From Xylocopa sonorina (lineage: Eukaryota; Arthropoda; Insecta; Hymenoptera; Apidae): a stretch of 64,000 bases of DNA. A model generated the notes under the pieces. It was not told where the DNA came from and did no database searches. It was given only the letters and a program-made list of their open reading frames with translations. The position numbers and the translations under genes were made by a program. Positions 24,881 through 38,600 of this stretch are shown in pieces (the stretch's first letter is position 1; each line of letters opens with the position of its first letter). The stretch covers positions 62,001 through 126,000 of the forward strand of contig NW_027490444.1 of NCBI RefSeq assembly GCF_050948175.1. The letters run 5' to 3'.

Positions 24881-24940
24881 CGATATATCGTCGTTGGTAT
24901 TTCTGGCAAGTCCACCGAACGACGATATATCGTCGTTCGG
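24881..24940. other. Subterminal palindromes of the transposon (candidate transposase-binding repeats)
   Basis: CGATATATCGTCGTT occurs twice as a direct repeat, starting at 24881 and 24923, 42 bp apart. The second copy lies in a perfect 26-bp palindrome at 24915-24940, which ends in the TCGG that starts the right terminal repeat. Subterminal repeats that bind transposase are known in piggyBac elements, so that role is a reasonable inference. The left end has no equivalent pair, so the two ends are asymmetric. Confidence 0.65.
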
Positions 24941-24951
24941 TGCTAAAAGGG
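24937..24951. repeat. Right terminal inverted repeat of the 1,000-bp element
   Basis: TCGGTGCTAAAAGGG, the reverse complement of the left terminal repeat at 23952-23966, immediately followed by TTAA. Confidence 0.93.
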
Positions 24952-24955
24952 TTAA
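24952..24955. repeat. TTAA target-site duplication, right
   Basis: The second copy of the TTAA target. The satellite resumes in register right after it with AACGCGATATCGC. Confidence 0.95.
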
Positions 24956-27900
24956 AACGCGATATCGCATCTCATTTCTATGTTTCATGGTAAGATATAA
25001 CATGATTTGCGAAGTGTTATGCATTCCTCGTCTACACTTCAAATGAATGTGAATGCGATACTTCCTCGCTAGGAAATAGCGTATCGATGTCTACGTCGAG
25101 ATGTCTACGTATCGTAGCAATAGCTTTCTAATGCTGCTTAAAACGCGATATCGCATCTCATTTCTATGTTTCATGGTAAGATATAATATGATTTGCGAAG
25201 TGCTACGTATTCCTCGTCTACACTTCAAATGAATGTAAATGCGACACTTCCTTGAAAAGAAATAGCGTTTGCAGATATCTACGTATCGTAGCAATAGGTA
25301 TGTAATGCTTCTTAAAATGCGATATCGCATCTCATTTCTACGTTTCATGGTAAGATATAATATGATTTGCGAAGTGTCATGTATTCCTCGTCTACTATTC
25401 AAATGAGTGTAAATGCGACACTTCCTAGCAAGGAGATAGCGTTTGCAGATGTCTACGTATCGTAGCCATAGATTTCAAATGCTTCTTAAAACACGATATG
25501 GCATCTCATTTCTATGTTTCATGGTAAGATATAATATGATTTGCGAAGTGTTATGTATTCCTCGTCTACACTTCTAATGAAAGTAAATGCGACACTTCCT
25601 TGCAAAGAAATAGCGTTTGCAGATGTCTACGTATCGTAGCAATAGATATGTAATGCTTCTTAAAACGCGATAACGCATCTCATTTCTATGTTTCATGGTA
25701 AGATATAATATGATTTGCGAAGTGTCATGTATTCCTCGTCTACACTTCAAATGAATGTAAATGCGACACTTCCTTGCTAGGAAATAGCGTCTGCAGATGT
25801 CTAGGTATCGTAGCAATAGAGTTCATATGATTCTTAAAACGCGATATCGCATCTCATTTCTATGTTTCATGGTAAGATATAATACGATTTGCGAAGTGTC
25901 ATGTATTCCTCGTCTACACTTCAAATGAATGTAAATGCGACACTTCCTTGCTAGGAAATAGCGTCCGCAGATGTCTAGGTATCGTAACAATAGAGTTCAT
26001 ATGATTCTTAAAACGCGATATCGCATCTCATTTCTATGTTTCATGGTAAGATATAATACGATTTGCGAAGTGTTATGTATTCCTCGTCTACACTTCAAAT
26101 GAATGTAAATGCGACACTTCCTTGCTAGGAAATAGCGTCTGCAGATGTATAGGTATCGTAGCAATAGAGTTCATATGATTCTTAAAACGCGATATCGCAT
26201 CTCATTTCTATGTTTCATGGTAAGATATATTACGATTTGCGAAGTGTCATGTATTCCTCGTCTACACTTCAAATGAATGTAAATGCGACACTTCCTTGCT
26301 AGGAAATAGCGTCTGCAGATGTCTAGGTATCGTAGCAATAGAGTTCTAATGCTTCTTAAAACGCGATATCGCATCTCATTTCTATGTTTCATGGTAAGAT
26401 GTAATATGATTTGCGAAGTGTTATGTATTCCTCGCCTACACTTCAAATGAATGTAAATGCGACACTTCCTTGCAAGGAAGTAGCGATTGCAGATGTTTAC
26501 GTATCGAAGCAATGGAGTTCAAATGCTTCTTAAAACGAGATATTGCATCTCATATCTATGTTTCATGATGAGATATAATATACATTGCGAAGTGTTATGC
26601 ATTCCTCGTCTACGATTCAAATGAATGTAAATGCGACACTTCCTTGCTAGGAAATAGCGTTTGCAGATGTTTACCTATCAAAGCAATAGAGTTCTAATGC
26701 TTCTTAAAACGCGATATCGCATCACATTTTTATGTTTCATGGTAAGATATAACATGATTTGCGAAGTGTTATGTATTCCTCGTCAACACTTCAAATGAAT
26801 GTGAATGCGATACTTCCTCGCTAGGAAATAGCGTTTGCAGATGTCTACGTATCGTAGCAATAGCTTTCTAATGCTTCTTAAAACGCAATATCGCATCTCA
26901 TTTCTATGTTTCATGGTAAGATATATTACGATTTGCGAAGTGTCATGTATTCCTCGTCTACACTTCAAATGAATGTAAATGCGACACTTCCTTGCTAGGA
27001 AATAGCGTCTGCAGATGTCTAGGTATCGTAGCAATAGAGTTCTAATGCTTCTTAAAACGCGACATCGCATCTCATTTCTATGTTTCATGGTAAGATGTAA
27101 TATGATTTGCGAAGTGTTATGTATTCCTCGCCTACACTTCAAATGAATGTAAATGCGACACTTCCTTGCAAGGAAGTAGCGATTGCAGATGTTTACGTAT
27201 CGAAGCAATGGAGTTCAAATGCTTCTTAAAACGAGATATTGCATCTCATATCTATGTTTCATGATGAGATATAATATACATTGCGAAGTGTTATGCATTC
27301 CTCGTCTACGATTCAAATGAATGTAAATGCGACACTTCCTTGCTAGGAAATAGCGTTTGCAGATGTTTACCTATCAAAGCAATAGAGTTCTAATGCTTCT
27401 TAAAACGCGATATCGCATCTCATTTCTATGTTTCATGGTAAGATATAATATGATTTGCGAAGTGTTATGTATTCCTTGTCTGCACTTCAAATGAATGTAA
27501 ATGAGACACTTCCTTGCAAGGAAATAGCGTTTGCAGAGGTCTACGTATCGTAGCAATAGAGTTCTCATGATTCTTAAAACGCAATATCGCATCTCATTTC
27601 TATGTTTCATGGTAAGATATAATATGATTTGCGAAGTGTTATGCATTCCTCGTCTACGATTCAAATGAATGTAAATGCGACACTTCCTTGCAAGGATATA
27701 GTGTTTGCAGATGTCTACGTATCGTAGCAATAGAGTTCATATGATTCTTAAAACGCGATATCGCATCCCATTTCTATGTTTCATGGTAAGATATAACATG
27801 ATTTGCGAAGTGTTATGTATTCCTCGTCAACACTTCAAATGAATGTGAATGCGATACTTTCTCGCTAGGAAATAGCGTTTGCAGATGTCTACGTATCGTA

Positions 27901-30900
27901 GCAATAGCTTTCTAATGCTTCTTAAAACGCAATATCGCATCTCATTTCTACGTTTCATGATAAGATATAATATGATTTGCGATGTGTTATGTATTCCTCG
28001 TCTACACTTCAAATGAATGTGAATGCGACACTTCCTCGCTAGGAAATAGCGTTTGCAGATGTCTACGTATCGTAGCAATAGATTTCTAATGCTTCTTAAA
28101 ACGCGATATCGCATCTCATTTCTATATTTCATGGTAAGATATAATATGATTTGCGAAGTGTTATGCATTCCTCGTCTACGATTCAAATGAATGTAAATGC
28201 GACACTTCCTTGCAAGGATATAGTGTTTGCAGATGTCTACGTATCGTAGCAATAGAGTTCATATGATTCTTAAAACGCGATATCGCATCCCATTTCTATG
28301 TTTCATGGTAAGATATAACATGATTTGCGAAGTGTTATGTATTCCTCGTCAACACTTCAAATGAATGTGAATGCGATACTTTCTCGCTAGGAAATAGCGT
28401 TTGCAGATGTCTACGTATCGTAGCAATAGCTTTCTAATGCTTCTTAAAACGCAATATCGCATCTCATTTCTACGTTTCATGATAAGATATAATATGATTT
28501 GCGATGTGTTATGTATTCCTCGTCTACACTTCAAATGAATGTGAATGCGACACTTCCTCGCTAGGAAATAGCGTTTGCAGATGTCTACGTATCGTAGCAA
28601 TAGATTTCTAATGCTTCTTAAAACGCGATATCGCATCTCATTTCTATATTTCATGGTAAGATATAATATGATTTGCGAAGTGTTATGCATTCCTCGTCTA
28701 CGATTCAAATGAATGTAAATGCGACACTTCCTTGCAAGGAAATAGCGTTTGCAGATGTCTATGTATCGTAGCAATAGGGTTCTTATGATTCTTAAAACGC
28801 GATATCGCATCTCATTTCTATGTTTCATGGTAAGATATAATATGATTTGCGAAGTGTCATGTATTCCTCGTCTACACTTCAAATGAATGTGAATGCGACA
28901 CTTCCTCGCTAGGAAATAGCGTCTGCAGATGTCTACGTATCGTAGCAATAGATTTCATATGATTCTTAAAAGGCGATATCGAATCTCATTTCTATGTTTC
29001 ATGGTAAGATATAACATGATTTGCGAAGTGTTATGTATTCCTCGTCTGCACTTCAAATGAATGTGAATGCGATACTTCCTCGCTAGGAAATAGCGTCTGC
29101 AGATGTCTACGTATCGTAGCAATAGCTTTCTAATGCTTCTTAAGACGCGATATCGCATCTCATTTCTACGTTTCATGGTAAGATATAATATGATTTGCGA
29201 AGTGTGATGTATTCCTCGTCAACACTTCAAATGAATGTAAATGCGACACTTCCTTGCTAGGAAATAGCGTCTGCAGATGTCTAGGTATCGTAGCAATAGA
29301 GTTCTAATGCTTCTTGAAACGCGATAACGCATCTCATTTCTATGTTTCATGGTAAGATGTAATATGATTTGCTAAGTGTTATGTATTCCTCGTCTACACT
29401 TCAAATGAATGTAAATGCGACACTTCCTTGCAAGGAAGTAGCGATTGCAGATGTTTACGTATCGAAGCAATGGAGTTCAAATGCTTCTTAAAACGAGATA
29501 TTGCATCTCATATCTATGTTTCATGATGAGATATAATATACATTGCGAAGTGTTATGCATTCCTCGTCTACGATTCAAATGAATGTAAATGCGACACTTC
29601 CTTGCTAGGAAATAGCGTTTGCAGATGTTTACCTATCAAAGCAATAGAGTTCTAATGCTTCTTAAAACGCGATATCGCATCTCATTTCTATGTTTCATGG
29701 TAAGATATAATATGATTTGCGAAGTGTTATGTATTCCTTGTCTGCACTTCAAATGAATGTAAATGAGACACTTCCTTGCAAGGAAATAGCGTTTGCAGAG
29801 GTCTACGTATCGTAGCAATAGAGTTCTCATGATTCTTAAAACGCAATATCGCATCTCATTTCTATGTTTCATGGTAAGATATAATATGATTTGCGAAGTG
29901 TTATGCATTCCTCGTCTACGATTCAAATGAATGTAAATGCGACACTTCCTTGCAAGGATATAGTGTTTGCAGATGTCTACGTATCGTAGCAATAGAGTTC
30001 ATATGATTCTTAAAACGCGATATCGCATCCCATTTCTATGTTTCATGGTAAGATATAACATGATTTGCGAAGTGTTATGTATTCCTCGTCAACACTTCAA
30101 ATGAATGTGAATGCGATACTTTCTCGCTAGGAAATAGCGTTTGCAGATGTCTACGTATCGTAGCAATAGCTTTCTAATGCTTCTTAAAACGCAATATCGC
30201 ATCTCATTTCTACGTTTCATGATAAGATATAATATGATTTGCGATGTGTTATGTATTCCTCGTCTACACTTCAAATGAATGTGAATGCGACACTTCCTCG
30301 CTAGGAAATAGCGTTTGCAGATGTCTACGTATCGTAGCAATAGATTTCTAATGCTTCTTAAAACGCGATATCGCATCTCATTTCTATATTTCATGGTAAG
30401 ATATAATATGATTTGCGAAGTGTTATGCATTCCTCGTCTACGATTCAAATGAATGTAAATGCGACACTTCCTTGCAAGGAAATAGCGTTTGCAGATGTCT
30501 ATGTATCGTAGCAATAGGGTTCTTATGATTCTTAAAACGCGATATCGCATCTCATTTCTATGTTTCATGGTAAGATATAATATGATTTGCTATGTGTCAT
30601 GTATTCCTCGTCTACACTTCAAATGAATGTGAATGCGACACTTCCTCGCTAGGAAATTGCGTTTGCAGATGTCTACGCATCGTAGCAATAGAGTTCATAT
30701 GATTCTTAAAACGCGATATCGCATCTCATTCCTATGTATCATGGTAAGATATAATATGATTTGCGAAGTGTCATGTATTCCTCGTCTACACTTCAAATGA
30801 ATGTAAATGCGACACTTCCTTGCTAGGAAATAGCGTCTGCAGATGTCTAGGTATCGTAGCAATAGAGTTCATATGATTCTTAAAACGCGATATCGCATCT

Positions 30901-32571
30901 CATTTCTATGTTTCATGGTAAGATATAATACGATTTGCGAAGTGTCATGTATTCCTCGTCTACACTTCAAATGAATGTAAATGCGACACTTCCCTGCTAG
31001 GAAATAGCGTCTGCAGATGTCTAGGTATCGTAGCAATAGTGTTCTAATGCTTCTTAAAACGCGATATCGCATCTCATTTCTATGTTTCATGGTAAGATGT
31101 AATATGATTTGCGAAGTGTTATGTATTCCTCGTCTACACTTCAAATGAATGTAAATGCGACACTTCCTTGCTAGGAAATAGCGTCTGCAGATGTCTACGT
31201 ATAGTAGCAATAGATATGTAATGCTTCTTAAAACGCGATATCGCATCTCATTACTATGTTTCATGGTAAGATGTAATATGATTTGCTAAGTGTTATGTAT
31301 TCCTCGTCTACACTTCAAATGAATGTAAATGCGACACTTCCTTGCAAGGAAGTAGCGATTGCAGATGTTTACGTATCGAAGCAATAGAGTTCAAATGCTT
31401 CTTAAAACGCGATATCGCATCTCATTTCTATGTTTCATGGTGAGATACAATGTGGTTTGCGAAGTGTCATGTAGTTCTCGTCTACACTTCAAATGAATGT
31501 AAATGCGACACTTCCTTGCTAGGAAATAGCGTCTGCAGATGTCTAGGTATCGTAGCAATAGAGTTCATGTGATTCTTAAAACGCGATATCGCATCTCATT
31601 ACTATGTTTCATGGTAAGATGTAATATGATTTGCTAAGTGTTATGTATTCCTCGTCTACACTTCAAATGAATGTAAATGCGACACTTCCTTGCCAGGAAG
31701 TAGCGATTGCAGATGTCTACGTATCGAAGCAATAGAGTTCTTATGATTCTTAAAACGCGATATCGCATCTCATTTCTATGTTTCATGGTGAGATACAATG
31801 TGGTTTGCGAAGTGTCATGTAGTTCTCGTCTACACTTCAAATTAATGTAAATGCGACACTTCCTTGCTAGGAAATAGCGTCTGCAGATGTCTAGGTATCG
31901 TAGCAATAGCTTTCTAATGCTCCTTAAAACGCGATATCGCATCTCATTTCTATGTTTCATGGTAAGATATAATACGATTTGCGAAGTGTCATGTATTCCT
32001 CGTCTACACTTCAAATGAATGTAAATGCGACACTTCCTTGCTAGGAAATAGCGTCTGCAGATGTCTAGGCATCGTAGCAATAGAGTTCTAATGCTTCTTA
32101 AAACGCGATATCGCATCTCATTTCTATGTTTCATGGTAAGATGTAATATGATTTGCGAAGTGTTATGTATTCCTCGTCTACACTTCAAATGAATGTAAAT
32201 GCGACACTTCCTTGCCAGGAAATAGCGTTTGCAAATGTCTACGTATCGAAGCAATAGAGTTCTTATGATTCTTAAAACGCGATATCGCATCTCATTTCTA
32301 TGTTTCATGGTAAGATATAATATGGTTTGCGAAGTGTCATGTATTCCTCGTCTACACTTCAATTGAATGTGAATGCGACACTTCCTCGCTAGGAAATAGC
32401 GTCTGCAGATGTCTACGTATCGTAGCAATAGATTTCATATGATTCTTAAAAGGCGATATCGAATCTCATTTCTATGTTTCATGGTAAGATATAACATGAT
32501 TTGCGAAGTGTTATGTATTCCTCGTCTACACTTCAAATGAATGTGAATGCGACACTTCCTCGCTAGGAAAT
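24956..32571 (+). repeat. Main satellite array, homogenised subfamily B with C-type monomers
   Basis: About 44 forward monomers in exact 174-bp register, resuming the phase interrupted by the transposon. A 12-bp local expansion at about 25082-25110 repeats ATGTCTACGT. C-type monomers start near 26536, 27232 and 29494. Duplicated tracts are obvious: the monomer with TTTACCTATCAAAGCAATAG recurs near 26669, 27366 and 29628, and the tract around 27374-27730 recurs at 29636-29992 (13 x 174 bp). No gene is supported. Confidence 0.95.
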
Positions 32572-35500
32572 AGCGTCTGCAGATGTCTACGTATCGTAGC
32601 AATAGCTTTCTAATGCTTCTTAAGACGCGATATCGCATCTCATTTCTACGTTTCATGGTAAGATATAATATGATTTGCGAAGTGTGATGCATTCCTCGTC
32701 AACACTTCAAATGAATGTAAATGCGACACTTCCTTGCTAGGAAATAGCGTCTGCAGATGTCTAGGTATCGTAGCAATAGAGTTCTAATGCTTCTTGAAAC
32801 GCGATAACGCATCTCATTTCTATGTTTCATGGTAAGATGTAATATGATTTGCTAAGTGTTATGTATTCCTCGTCTACACTTCAAATGAATGTAAATGCGA
32901 CACTTCCTTGCAAGGAAGTAGCGATTGCAGATGTTTACGTATCGAAGCAATGGAGTTCAAATGCTTCTTAAAACGAGATATTGCATCTCATATCTATGTT
33001 TCATGATGAGATATAATATACATTGCGAAGTGTTATGCATTCCTCGTCTACGATTCAAATGAATGTAAATGCGACAGTTCCTTGCTAGGAAATAGCGTTT
33101 GCAGATGTTTACCTATCAAAGCAATAGAGTTCTAATGCTTCTTAAAACGCGATACCGCATCTCATTTCTATGTTTCATGGTAAGATATAATATGATTTGC
33201 GAAGTGTTATGTATTCCTTGTCTGCACTTCAATTGAATGTAAATGAGACACTTCCTTGCAAGGAAATAGCGTTTGCAGAGGTCTACGTATCGTAGCAATA
33301 GAGTTCTCATGATTCTTAAAACGCAATATCGCATCTCATTTCTATGTTTCATGGTAAGATATAATATGATTTGCGAAGTGTTATGCATTCCTCGTCTACG
33401 ATTCAAATGAATGTAAATGCGACACTTCCTTGCAAGGATATAGCGTTTGCAGATGTCTACGTATCGTAGCAATAGAGTTCATATGATTCTTAAAACGCGA
33501 TATCGCATCCCATTTCTATGTTTCATGGTAAGATATAACATGATTTGCGAAGTGTTATGTATTCCTCGTCAACACTTCAAATGAATGTGAATGCGATTCT
33601 TCCTCGCTAGGAAATAGCGTTTGCAGATGTCTACGTATCGTAGCAATAGCTTTCTAATGCTTCTTAAAACGCAATATCGCATCTCATTTCTACGTTTCAT
33701 GATAAGATATAATATGATTTGCGATGTGTTATGTATTCCTCGTCTACACTTCAAATGAATGTGAATGCGACACTTCCTCGCTAGGAAATAGCGTTTGCAG
33801 ATGTCTACGTATCGTAGCAATAGATTTCTAATGCTTCTTAAAACGCGATATCGCATCTCATTTCTATATTTCATGGTAAGATATAATATGATTTGCGAAG
33901 TGTTATGCATTCCTCGTCTACGATTCAAATGAATGTAAATGCGACACTTACTTGCAAGGAAATAGCGTTTGCAGATGTCTATGTATCGTAGCAATAGGGT
34001 TCTTATGATTCTTAAAACGCGATATCGCATCTCATTCCTATGTATCATGGTAAGATATAATATGATTTGCGAAGTGTTATGTATTCCTCGTCTACACTTC
34101 AAATGAATGTAAATGCGACACTTCCTTGCTAGGAAATAGCGTCTGCAGATGTCTACGTATCGTAGCAATAGCTTTCTAATGCTTCTTAAGACGCGATATC
34201 GCATCTCATTTCTACGTTTCATGGTAAGATATAATATGATTTGCGAAGTGTGATGCATTCCTCGTCAACACTTCAAATGAATGTAAATGCGACACTTCCT
34301 TGCTAGGAAATAGCGTCTGCAGATGTCTAGGTATCGTAGCAATAGAGTTCTAATGCTTCTTGAAACGCGATAACGCATCTCATTTCTATGTTTCATGGTA
34401 AGATGTAATATGATTTGCTAAGTGTTATGTATTCCTCGTCTACACTTCAAATGAATGTAAATGCGACACTTCCTTGCAAGGAAGTAGCGATTGCAGATGT
34501 TTACGTATCGAAGCAATGGAGTTCAAATGCTTCTTAAAACGAGATATTGCATCTCATATCTATGTTTCATGATGAGATATAATATACATTGCGAAGTGTT
34601 ATGCATTCCTCGTCTACGATTCAAATGAATGTAAATGCGACAGTTCCTTGCTAGGAAATAGCGTTTGCAGATGTTTACCTATCAAAGCAATAGAGTTCTA
34701 ATGCTTCTTAAAACGCGATACCGCATCTCATTTCTATGTTTCATGGTAAGATATAATATGATTTGCGAAGTGTTATGTATTCCTTGTCTGCACTTCAATT
34801 GAATGTAAATGAGACACTTCCTTGCAAGGAAATAGCGTTTGCAGAGGTCTACGTATCGTAGCAATAGAGTTCTCATGATTCTTAAAACGCAATATCGCAT
34901 CTCATTTCTATGTTTCATGGTAAGATATAATATGATTTGCGAAGTGTTATGCATTCCTCGTCTACGATTCAAATGAATGTAAATGCGACACTTCCTTGCA
35001 AGGATATAGCGTTTGCAGATGTCTACGTATCGTAGCAATAGAGTTCATATGATTCTTAAAACGCGATATCGCATCCCATTTCTATGTTTCATGGTAAGAT
35101 ATAACATGATTTGCGAAGTGTTATGTATTCCTCGTCAACACTTCAAATGAATGTGAATGCGATTCTTCCTCGCTAGGAAATAGCGTTTGCAGATGTCTAC
35201 GTATCGTAGCAATAGCTTTCTAATGCTTCTTAAAACGCAATATCGCATCTCATTTCTACGTTTCATGATAAGATATAATATGATTTGCGATGTGTTATGT
35301 ATTCCTCGTCTACACTTCAAATGAATGTGAATGCGACACTTCCTCGCTAGGAAATAGCGTTTGCAGATGTCTACGTATCGTTGCAATAGATTTCTAATGC
35401 TTCTTAAAACGCGATATCGCATCTCATTTCTATATTTCATGGTAAGATATAATATGATTTGCGAAGTGTTATGCATTCCTCGTCTACGATTCAAATGAAT

Positions 35501-35640
35501 GTAAATGCGACACTTACTTGCAAGGAAATAGCGTTTGCAGATGTCTATGTATCGTAGCAATAGGGTTCTTATGATTCTTAAAACGCGATATCGCATCTCA
35601 TTCCTATGTATCATGGTAAGATATAATATGATTTGCGAAG
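32572..35640 (+). repeat. Tandem 1,566-bp higher-order unit (9 monomers), two copies
   Basis: About 32572-34137 and 34138-35640 are direct copies at an offset of 1,566 bp (9 x 174). They share rare variants: TTCTTAAGACGCGATATC, GTGTGATGCATTCCTCGTCA (near 32683 and 34249), GCGACAGTTCC, and GCGATTCTTCCTCGC. The same tract also occurs 3,480 bp (20 x 174) upstream at about 29.1-30.6 kb in slightly older form. Right-hand divergence starts near 35640. Confidence 0.87.
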
Positions 35641-38600
35641 TGTCATGTATTCCTCGTCTACACTTCAAATGAATGTAAATGCGACACTTCCTTGCTAGGA
35701 AATAGCGTCCGCAGATGTCTAGGTATCGTAGCAATAGAGTTCATATGATTCTTAAAACGCGATATCGCATCTCATTTCTATGTTTCATGGTAAGATATAA
35801 TACGATTTGCGAAGTGTTATGTATTCCTCGTCTACACTTCAAATGAATGTAAATGCGACACTTCCCATGCTAGGAGATAGCGTCTGCAGATGTCTAGGTA
35901 TCGTAGCAATAGAGTTCTAATGCTTCTTAAAACGCGATATCGCATCTCATTTCTATGTTTCATGGTAAGATGTAATATGATTTGCGAAGTGTTATGTATT
36001 CCTCGTCTACACTTCAAATGAATGTAAATGCGACACTTCCTTGCTAGGAAATAGCGTCTGCAGATGTCTAGGTATCGTAGCAATAGAGTTCTAATGCTTC
36101 TTGAAACGCGATATCGCATCTCATTTCTATGTTTCATGGTAAGATGTAATGTGATTTGCGAAGTGTTATGTATTCCTCGTCTACACTTCAAATGAATGTA
36201 AATGCGACACTTCCTTTCAAGGAAGTAGCGATTGCAGATATCTACGTATCGAAGCAATAGAGTTCAAATGCTTCTTAAAACGAGATATTGCATTTCATAT
36301 CTATGTTTCATGATAAGATATAATATACATTGCGAAGTGTTATGCATTCCTCGTCTACGATTAAAATGAATGTAAATGCGACACTTCCTTGCAAGGAAAT
36401 AGCGTTTGCAGATGTCTACGTATCGTAGCAATAGAGTTCATGTGATCCTTAAAACGCGATATCGCATCTCATTTCTATGTTTCATGGTAAGATATAATAT
36501 GATTTGCGAAGTGTCATGTATTCCTCGTCTACACTTCAAATGAATGTAAATGCGACACTTCCTTGCTAGGAAATAGCGTCTGCAGATGTATAGGTATCGT
36601 AGCAATAGAGTTCATATGATTCTTAAAACGCGATATCGCATCTCATTTCTATGTTTCATGGTAAGATATATTACGATTTGCGAAGTGTCATGTATTCCTC
36701 GTCTACACTTCAAATGAATGTAAATGCGACACTTCCTTGCTAGGAAATAGCGTCTGCAGATGTCTAGGTATCGTAGCAATAGAGTTCTAATGCTTCTTAA
36801 AACGCGATATCGCATCTCATTTCTATGTTTCATGGTAAGATGTAATATGATTTGCGAAGTGTTATGTATTCCTCGCCTACACTTCAAATGAATGTAAATG
36901 CGACACTTCCTTGCAAGGAAGTAGCGATTGCAGATGTTTACGTATCGAAGCAATGGAGTTCAAATGCTTCTTAAAACGAGATATTGCATCTCATATCTAT
37001 GTTTCATGATGAGATATAATATACATTGCGAAGTGTTATGCATTCCTCGTCTACGATTCAAATGAATGTAAATGCGACACTTCCTTGCTAGGAAATAGCG
37101 TTTGCAGATGTTTACCTATCAAAGCAATAGAGTTCTAATGCTTCTTAAAACGCGATATCGCATCTCATTTCTATGTTTCATGGTAAGATATAATATGATT
37201 TGCGAAGTGTTATGTATTCCTTGTCTGCACTTCAAATGAATGTAAATGAGACACTTCCTTGCAAGGAAATAGCGTTTGCAGAGGTCTACGTATCGTAGCA
37301 ATAGAGTTCTCATGATTCTTCAAACGCAATATCGCATCTCATTTCTATGTTTCATGGTAAGATATAATATGATTTGCGAAGTGTTATGCATTCCTCGTCT
37401 ACGATTCAAATGAATGTAAATGCGACACTTCCTTGCAAGGATATAGTGTTTGCAGATGTCTACGTATCGTAGCAATAGAGTTCATATGATTCTTAAAACG
37501 CGATATCGCATCCCATTTCTATGTTTCATGGTAAGATATAACATGATTTGCGAAGTGTTATGTATTCCTCGTCTACACTTCAAATGAATGTAAATGCGAC
37601 ACTTCCTTGCTAGGAAATAGCGTCTGCAGATGTCTAGGTATCGTAGCAATAGAGTTCTAATGCTTCTTGAAACGCGATATCGCATCTCATTTCTATGTTT
37701 CATGGTAAGATGTAATATGATTTGCTAAGTGTTATGTATTCCTCGTCTACACTTCAAATGAATGTAAATGCGACACTTCCTTGCAAGGAAGTAGCGATTG
37801 CAGATGTTTACGTATCGAAGCAATGGAGTTCAAATGCTTCTTAAAACGAGATATTGCATCTCATATCTATGTTTCATGATGAGATATAATATACATTGCG
37901 AAGTGTTATGCATTCCTCGTCTACGATTCAAATGAATGTAAATGCGACAGTTCCTTGCTAGGAAATAGCGTTTGCAGATGTTTACCTATCAAAGCAATAG
38001 AGTTCTAATGCTTCTTAAAACGCGATACCGCATCTCATTTCTATGTTTCATGGTAAGATATAATATGATTTGCGAAGTGTTATGTATTCCTTGTCTGCAC
38101 TTCAATTGAATGTAAATGAGACACTTCCTTGCAAGGAAATAGCGTTTGCAGAGGTCTACGTATCGTAGCAATAGAGTTCTCATGATTCTTAAAACGCAAT
38201 ATCGCATCTCATTTCTATGTTTCATGGTAAGATATAATATGATTTGCGAAGTGTTATGCATTCCTCGTCTACGATTCAAATGAATGTAAATGCGACACTT
38301 CCTTGCAAGGATATAGCGTTTGCAGATATCTACGTATCGTAGCAATAGAGTTCATATGATTCTTAAAACGCGATATCGCATCCCATTTCTATGTTTCATG
38401 GTAAGATATAACATGATTTGCGAAGTGTTATGTATTCCTCGTCAACACTTCAAATGAATGTGAATGCGATTCTTCCTCGCTAGGAAATAGCGTTTGCAGA
38501 TGTCTACGTATCGTAGCAATAGCTTTCTAATGCTTCTTAAAACGCAATATCGCATCTCATTTCTACGTTTCATGATAAGATATAATATGATTTGCGATGT

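Larger units (their letters stand above)
23952..24951. mobile_element. Non-autonomous piggyBac-type transposon (1,000-bp MITE-like)
   Basis: Exactly 1,000 bp lie between two TTAA copies. The ends are perfect 15-bp terminal inverted repeats, CCCTTTTAGCACCGA (23952-23966) and its complement (24937-24951), with 18 of the first 20 positions matching. A CCC start and TTAA target are the hallmarks of the piggyBac superfamily, whose elements excise precisely. The interior is AT-rich, has a T-rich run at about 24398-24422, and has no frame above about 87 codons. It therefore lacks the DDD transposase and must have been moved in trans. Termini and target copies look intact, suggesting a fairly recent insertion. 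Orientation cannot be set without a coding region. Confidence 0.93.

Noticed and set aside
23952..24951. Autonomous transposon with a transposase gene
   Set aside because: The longest open frame is about 87 codons with no catalytic motif, so the element is non-autonomous.
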